From Chara braunii (lineage: Eukaryota > Streptophyta > Charophyceae > Charales > Characeae), in NCBI GenBank assembly GCA_003427395.1, contig BFEA01000333.1:561492-582436 (forward strand): a stretch of 20,945 nt of DNA. Direction: 5' to 3'. The notes beneath the pieces were generated by a model that saw only the letters and a program-made list of their open reading frames with translations, was not told the origin of the DNA and searched no databases. Positions 17,428-20,945 of this stretch are shown in pieces (position 1 is the stretch's first letter; each line of letters begins with the position of its first letter). The position numbers and the translations under genes were made by a program.

Positions 17428-18365
17428 TGTGAGGCCCAAGGCCTCGATGCACCCTACTGGGCCCTATTTTCAGTACAGTTGGCCGCCCTAAGTGAAGGCA
17501 GGCTCGACCAAGGCCTACAGGCCCATTTTTGGGGTCACCACGCAACTGGGGAAATTCAGGCAGTTGCACAGCGCCAGTTGGTTGAGAGCACCTAGACCCA
17601 GGCTGCCTTTTCCGTATGTAACTGAGGCAGGCCCTGGGCCAGATACGCAACATGGGCCGAACACAGGCTGCGAGCAGTTGGGCACAGGAAAACACCACAG
17701 GCCCTGGGCCTGATTCGTTCGCACTGGGGCTCAGCCTCACGGGGCCTACCGGAAGCTTCTGGACTGAGGCCCAATGCAGGCAGGCTGCACGCATCAGGCA
17801 GGTCACTTCCATTTAGGAAAGTGCCTGCCCCAGCACTCCTCATTCGGGCACTCGCTGCATGCTGTGCAAGCGCTGCTGCGCTAACGCTGGCCAGCGCTCA
17901 CGCGCTCACGGGCGAGCGGGAAGGAGCAGGCAGCCATAGCCGAGTTGCGCTGCTGTATGCTGGATGGGGCGCATGGTGGTCCTTGGGTGCATGTGGCATC
18001 TGTGAGTTGGGGATCGAGGGTATGAGTGAGGCGAGAGACATACCTGGTGCTTNAGGCGAANGGCATTNGCCGAGATCTGCTCGTNCTTCNGGGAGCTGTT
18101 GACGTCATCAGCGNCATTGTAGNTAGGNTNGATAGNATCTGCCATTTGTAGTCTGGGCGCCGAGCGCCANATAGGATGTCGACATTGGTTCTTTGTTGAT
18201 GATGATNAGACTATTNGAACATTGTCACTTNTGAGNTTTTGNTGTGCTCTTATTTGGTGGGACTTGTGTTGCAATTCTGCTTTTGGTTCGAGGTCACGAC
18301 TATCTGGTCTCATGTGTATGATGCTGCTTGGTTTCTGAAGTTAGCTATCGCTCATTTTCCTTGCA
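17428..18365 (+). repeat. 3' LTR
   Basis: Begins TGTGAGG and ends CCTTGCA, so it has TG...CA ends with weak terminal complementarity. It is identical to the 5' LTR through the core, with N at the 16 corresponding positions (18053-18242). The long minus-strand frame 17141-17812 runs through the LTR edge and is not a gene. Confidence 0.93.
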
Positions 18366-19267
18366 TTCGCTGTGTTCAGTGATTAAGGGTTGAACCAACC
18401 GAAGAGGAAAGGTCAGATGCTGAATACAGAATTCCTGAGAACTCGTTGGATCCCGCAATTAAGATAGAGGGAAGAGTCCATATTGCACGGATGAGGAGGC
18501 GAAGGTCCAGTGTTGCTGTGTTTTGTCATGCTGTTTCTTTATTCGTATTGAAGTGGTGGAGGAGGTGCAGGGGTAGGATGAAATGAGAGGTTATCTTTCT
18601 TTTTGTCTTCAATGCGAAGGAGGGTGAGCAGCACAAGTAGAGGTGGATGGCAGGAGGGGGAGGGGGAGGGGGAGGAGAGCAACGGGATATTAGCCAGATG
18701 TCAAAGGAGGGGAAGGAAGGTTGTATGGAGGCGGCAGAGGAGGGGAAGGATGATGATGAGGTATTTGGGGAGTTCTCATAATAACAATGAGACGAAGGGC
18801 AGGATGGTTTCTTCTTCCCATGCACAGAGGTGGAAAAGGTGGGGACACGAAAGGGGAGGAGGGGGAAGAGGGAGTAGAGAGGAGCTGGAGAAAGCATAAG
18901 TGTTTTCCCCCCTCTTCCTCCCCACCCACTCCCTTCGTCCTATTCATATCAAACACTGAGAGTGACTGTTCTCGTTTGGCAATAACGCAGTGGGGAGGAT
19001 CATCTGCCTGGTGCCGTCTGACAAAAAGAAAAGTGGGTCGAACAAAACTCTCATACGTCCACCTACACGTTTTTCTTTTTCTTTTTTTTTGTCCAGCAAA
19101 AAAAACATTCATGCATGCCATGAATGTGCTTATATACCTCCTTTATCTTTGGTGCTCAAAGCCTCAACAGGTCATCGAATGTATTGTTCTCAGTCTACAC
19201 TTGCTGTGAAATCTCACTAGATCTGGAAAACTGTCTCTGCACCCAAAGGACTGGCCTTTCGTTTCCG
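18366..19267. other. no gene; purine-rich segment
   Basis: Between the retrotransposon and MITE copy 4 there is no recognisable coding sequence. About 18650-18900 is strongly purine-rich on the plus strand (runs of GGGGGA at 18656-18672). This creates serine/proline- or arginine-rich frames on both strands that I do not accept as genes. ACATTCATG and CATGAATGT form a 9-bp hairpin at 19105-19127. Confidence 0.5.
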
Positions 19268-19420
19268 CTAGACCGCCAGTTCACGGCCCCAGCCTTGCTG
19301 AAAAGAAAACTCGTCGCCTATGAAAATTTCGGAGGTCCAGCGTCGTAGATAAATTGAAGCGGCGGCGGGCGGCCTCCGAAAAGGTCCCGCGGGGGATAGC
19401 TGGATGTACTGGTGGTTTAA
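19268..19420. mobile_element. MITE copy 4 (subtype A)
   Basis: The left end CTAGACCGCCAGTTCACGG (from 19268) is a mutated form of the family start; the right end GATGTACTGGTGGTTTAA closes at 19420. The interior GCGGCGGGCGGCCTCCGAAAA and CCCGCG match copy 1. It lies 281 bp before the MCM2 exon. Confidence 0.7.
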
Positions 19421-19542
19421 TACTTGGAAATCGCCTCCTGTACCCTATGGCAGATGACTGACTTTAAACAAATCGGATACAGAGTGCACAATAATTACCA
19501 CACTGTAATATGCATTCACTTGCTTCCAAGCGTTGGACATAG

Positions 19543-19664
19543 GAGCTGCTTATGTACTGACAGTTCAGTGGAGAGCTGCTTATGTACTGATAGTGCAGCG
19601 GGGAGCTGCTTATGTACTGATAGTGCAGTGGGGAGCTGCTTATGTACTGATAGTCCAGTTGGGC
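19543..19664. repeat. four-copy 30-bp minisatellite before the MCM2 exon
   Basis: GAGCTGCTTATGTACTGA followed by TAGTGCAGTGGG recurs at 19543, 19573, 19603 and 19633, exactly 30 bp apart. The first unit has ACTGAC and the others ACTGAT, both fitting the loose branch-point consensus yTnAy. Because 30 is a multiple of three, repeats of ten residues appear in several frames; these are not proteins. Confidence 0.92.
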
Positions 19665-19701
19665 TGGTTTATCATGTTTGCTTCGGTATGTTGTTTCCCA
19701 G

Positions 19702-19884
19702 CACGGCCAAGGAGTTCCTATCGCTGTGAGGCACATCGAGAGCATGATCCGGATGTCGGAAGCCCATGCACGTATGCACCTTCGTTCATATGTCAACGAT
19801 GATGATGTTGACACGGCAATACGTGTGATGCTCGAGTCTTTCATCTCCACGCAGAAGTACGGTGTACAGAAAGCTCTCTCCAAG
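19702..19884 (+). CDS. MCM2: internal exon of MCM2, replicative helicase subunit
   Basis: The 183-bp exon (61 codons, phase 0 at both ends) reads from [20 protein letters not shown] to [13 protein letters not shown]. This is the C-terminal AAA+ lid and start of the winged-helix linker of MCM2, a subunit of the MCM2-7 helicase that unwinds DNA at replication forks. The block [20 protein letters not shown] contains the sensor-2 arginine region conserved in MCM proteins. Borders: acceptor TTGTTTCCCAG ending at 19701 and donor GTAAGC from 19885. No stop or frameshift occurs, so it looks functional. Neither the preceding nor the following exon was found in the window. That implies long introns on both sides, at least 1 kb downstream and possibly far more upstream. 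Confidence 0.93.
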
Positions 19885-20293
19885 GTAAGCTTCCTGGTGA
19901 CAGTGATTTTTGTTCTGCTTATAATTTTAATTCTTCTCAAATCTTTCATTCATTTGTTCGTAAAAGAAACCATGGTTGCAGTCTGGGCGTCCGGGCTATC
20001 TGGAAGCTTAGTCCCGACAGATCCCACCAGGGCCAATTTCGGGAATTCCTCTCCTCCCTCGTTTCCACCTTGTTTGACATGACCTTCTCTTCCACAACTC
20101 GTATTTCCCCAGGGTTCCACCCACTTCAACAAACCCCATCCACCTTCCCCCCTCCTTCACTCACATCTGCAATCCCGTTCAGTGCTCCCCCATCAGAAAA
20201 CAGAAACCATGCTTCAAAATAGGTGTGAAAGTATTTTAAGATACCGTAAAATTATGAAAGTACTATCAACGTGGCAACGAATGAGGAAGAGGT

Positions 20294-20460
20294 AGAAGAG
20301 GTAGAAAGAGGCGGGAAGGCGTTCATGTAGCCTGCAGGATTTGAACTGATAAGCATCAACTAACGCACACACAGACGGGAGAAGAGGTAGAAAGAGGCAG
20401 GGAGGGGGGTTCCTGTGCCCCAGGGTTCGAACTCATGACCTGTTTACCAACAGCTGCACG
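20294..20460 (-). repeat. two tandem ~83-bp units, each with a tRNA-like B box (minus strand)
   Basis: GAAGAGGTAGAAAGAGGC opens both units (about 20294 and 20379). About 35 bp later each contains a minus-strand B box: CAGTTCAAATCCTGC in the first and GAGTTCGAACCCTGG in the second. Their right parts have diverged. This looks like duplicated 3' halves of a tRNA-derived SINE. The CTAACGCACACACAG piece of the first unit recalls the repeat at 4880-5027. Confidence 0.55.
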
Positions 20461-20521
20461 TGAATCCACAAAGAAAATAGAAACCGAAATGTACAGTCAT
20501 GTTGACATCGACCTTATCATG

Positions 20522-20546
20522 GTTCTTCTTCTTCTTCTTCTTCTAC
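20522..20546. repeat. (CTT)n microsatellite
   Basis: About seven TTC/CTT units; they give a polyleucine run in one frame. Confidence 0.9.
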
Positions 20547-20647
20547 TTCCTTGTCGTCGTCATCCGTTCCTCCATCTCCCACCTGGAACTGCATCTGTGT
20601 ATGATACTATGAGTATAGTGAGGAGGTTCTTTTTTTTTTAAGTGGGG

Positions 20648-20745
20648 AGGTCATATGCTTGGACATTGTCATTTTGTTGCATTGTCAGGTCATATGCTAT
20701 CTGGACATTGTCATTTTGTTGCATTGTCAGGTCATATGCTATCTG
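20648..20745. repeat. 39/42-bp tandem repeat, 2.4 copies
   Basis: AGGTCATATGC, then GGACATTGTCATTTTGTTGC and ATTGTC, occurs at 20648-20686 and, with three extra bases, at 20687-20728. The start of a third unit lies at 20729-20745. Confidence 0.92.
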
Positions 20746-20841
20746 ATTTGAGTCTTCATGAGTGTCACGTTACATCTCTTCCTGATGTAGGTGATCTTTG
20801 GACTTCACATTGTCTTGGATCATCACCGGGCATTCATCAGG

Positions 20842-20881
20842 CAGAGAAAGAGAGAGAGAGGCGGGGGGGGGGGGGGGGGGG

Positions 20882-20945
<64 letters not shown>
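20842..20945. repeat. (GA)n microsatellite with G22 run at right end
   Basis: A short GA run, then 22 guanines (20863-20884), then GA to the last base. Like the left end, it probably marks an assembly break. Confidence 0.96.

Larger units (their letters stand above)
9992..18365 (+). mobile_element. Ty3/gypsy chromovirus LTR retrotransposon (defective)
   Basis: The 8.4-kb element has, in order, 5' LTR, PBS, leader, gag, protease, RT, RNase H, integrase with chromodomain, polypurine tract and 3' LTR. The order RT-RNase H-integrase and the C-terminal chromodomain place it in the chromovirus branch of Ty3/gypsy. It cannot move by itself, because RT and RNase H are deleted or frameshifted. The five bases outside the 5' LTR (TCCTT) do not match those after the 3' LTR (TTCGC), so no target-site duplication is seen. 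It lies in the same orientation as MCM2, ending 1.3 kb upstream of the MCM2 exon. Confidence 0.93.
19885..20945 (+). other. MCM2 intron (donor to contig end)
   Basis: After the donor GTAAGC no acceptor followed by recognisable MCM2 C-terminal coding sequence appears. The stretch holds a pyrimidine-rich block (about 20040-20200), tRNA-like repeats, a CTT run, a 42-bp tandem repeat and the terminal G/GA runs. The frame 20435-20641 is repeat-derived. Confidence 0.65.

Noticed and set aside
17141-17812. 223-codon minus-strand frame across the 3' LTR edge, with a shorter copy in the 5' LTR
   Set aside because: It is antisense to integrase/chromodomain and the LTR; no domain is recognised and its repetition only reflects LTR duplication.
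9987-18370. Target-site duplication of the LTR element
   Set aside because: The 5' flank TCCTT does occur near the 3' LTR end, but inside the sequence shared by both LTRs, so it is not flanking DNA.
18526-19121. Serine/proline-rich and arginine-rich frames near 18.5-19.1 kb
   Set aside because: They arise from purine-rich low-complexity DNA; no domain and no consistent start.
19424-19949. Repeat-containing frames on both strands around the minisatellite
   Set aside because: Ten-residue repeats appear in several frames because the unit is 30 bp; the real coding part is the MCM2 exon only.
20435-20641. Final MCM2 exon downstream of 19884
   Set aside because: The frame contains a polyleucine CTT microsatellite and nothing like the MCM2 C-terminus; no suitable acceptor precedes it.

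Overview
The window looks like a complete contig from a repeat-rich plant-lineage (streptophyte) nuclear genome. Two things suggest this: a plant-type MCM2 exon with GT-AG splice borders near the right end, and a plant-style Ty3/gypsy chromovirus with a primer-binding site resembling the initiator tRNA-Met one. The character of the gag-pol and the amount of interspersed repeat would fit a charophyte alga such as Chara, but that is an inference. Both ends of the contig are (TC)n/(GA)n microsatellites with an adjacent C/G run.

Layout. 1-1312: microsatellite, GT-rich DNA, a 29-bp tandem repeat and a 46-base poly(C) tract. 1313-1519: a poly(A)-tailed retroposon with 13-bp target duplications. 2253-4684: four or more pieces of one short inverted-repeat element family (MITE) ending in TTAA; a further copy lies at 19268-19420. 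3640-3990 holds a faint minus-strand coding trace. 4746-5815: 116-bp tandem repeats and a dispersed motif. 5950-6036: a minus-strand tRNA-like SINE head. 6556-9170: a broken LINE, with two 348-bp monomers upstream, ORF1 in two frames and an APE-type endonuclease in several pieces; no reverse transcriptase follows. 9896-9980: a second poly(A)-tailed copy of the 1326-1506 retroposon.

9992-18365 is an 8.4-kb LTR retrotransposon. It has two about 940-bp LTRs, a PBS, a long leader, gag with capsid and zinc-knuckle regions, protease, RT, RNase H, integrase plus chromodomain, and a polypurine tract. Gag, protease, RT and RNase H are broken by stops, frameshifts and deletions. The integrase-chromodomain part is one open frame. 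The two LTRs carry the same 16 ambiguous bases at the same positions, so their identity looks at least partly made by the assembler.

19702-19884 is one exon of MCM2, the only clear host coding sequence seen. The TEs upstream could all lie within an MCM2 intron, but no upstream exon was found here. A 30-bp minisatellite carrying branch-point-like motifs sits just upstream of this exon. The rest, to the end, reads as intron with further repeats.

No operon, CRISPR array or unfamiliar gene system was seen. The most interesting items are a canonical -1 frameshift heptamer at the gag-pol junction, the TTAA-ended MITE family, the LINE promoter-like monomers, and the branch-point minisatellite beside MCM2.
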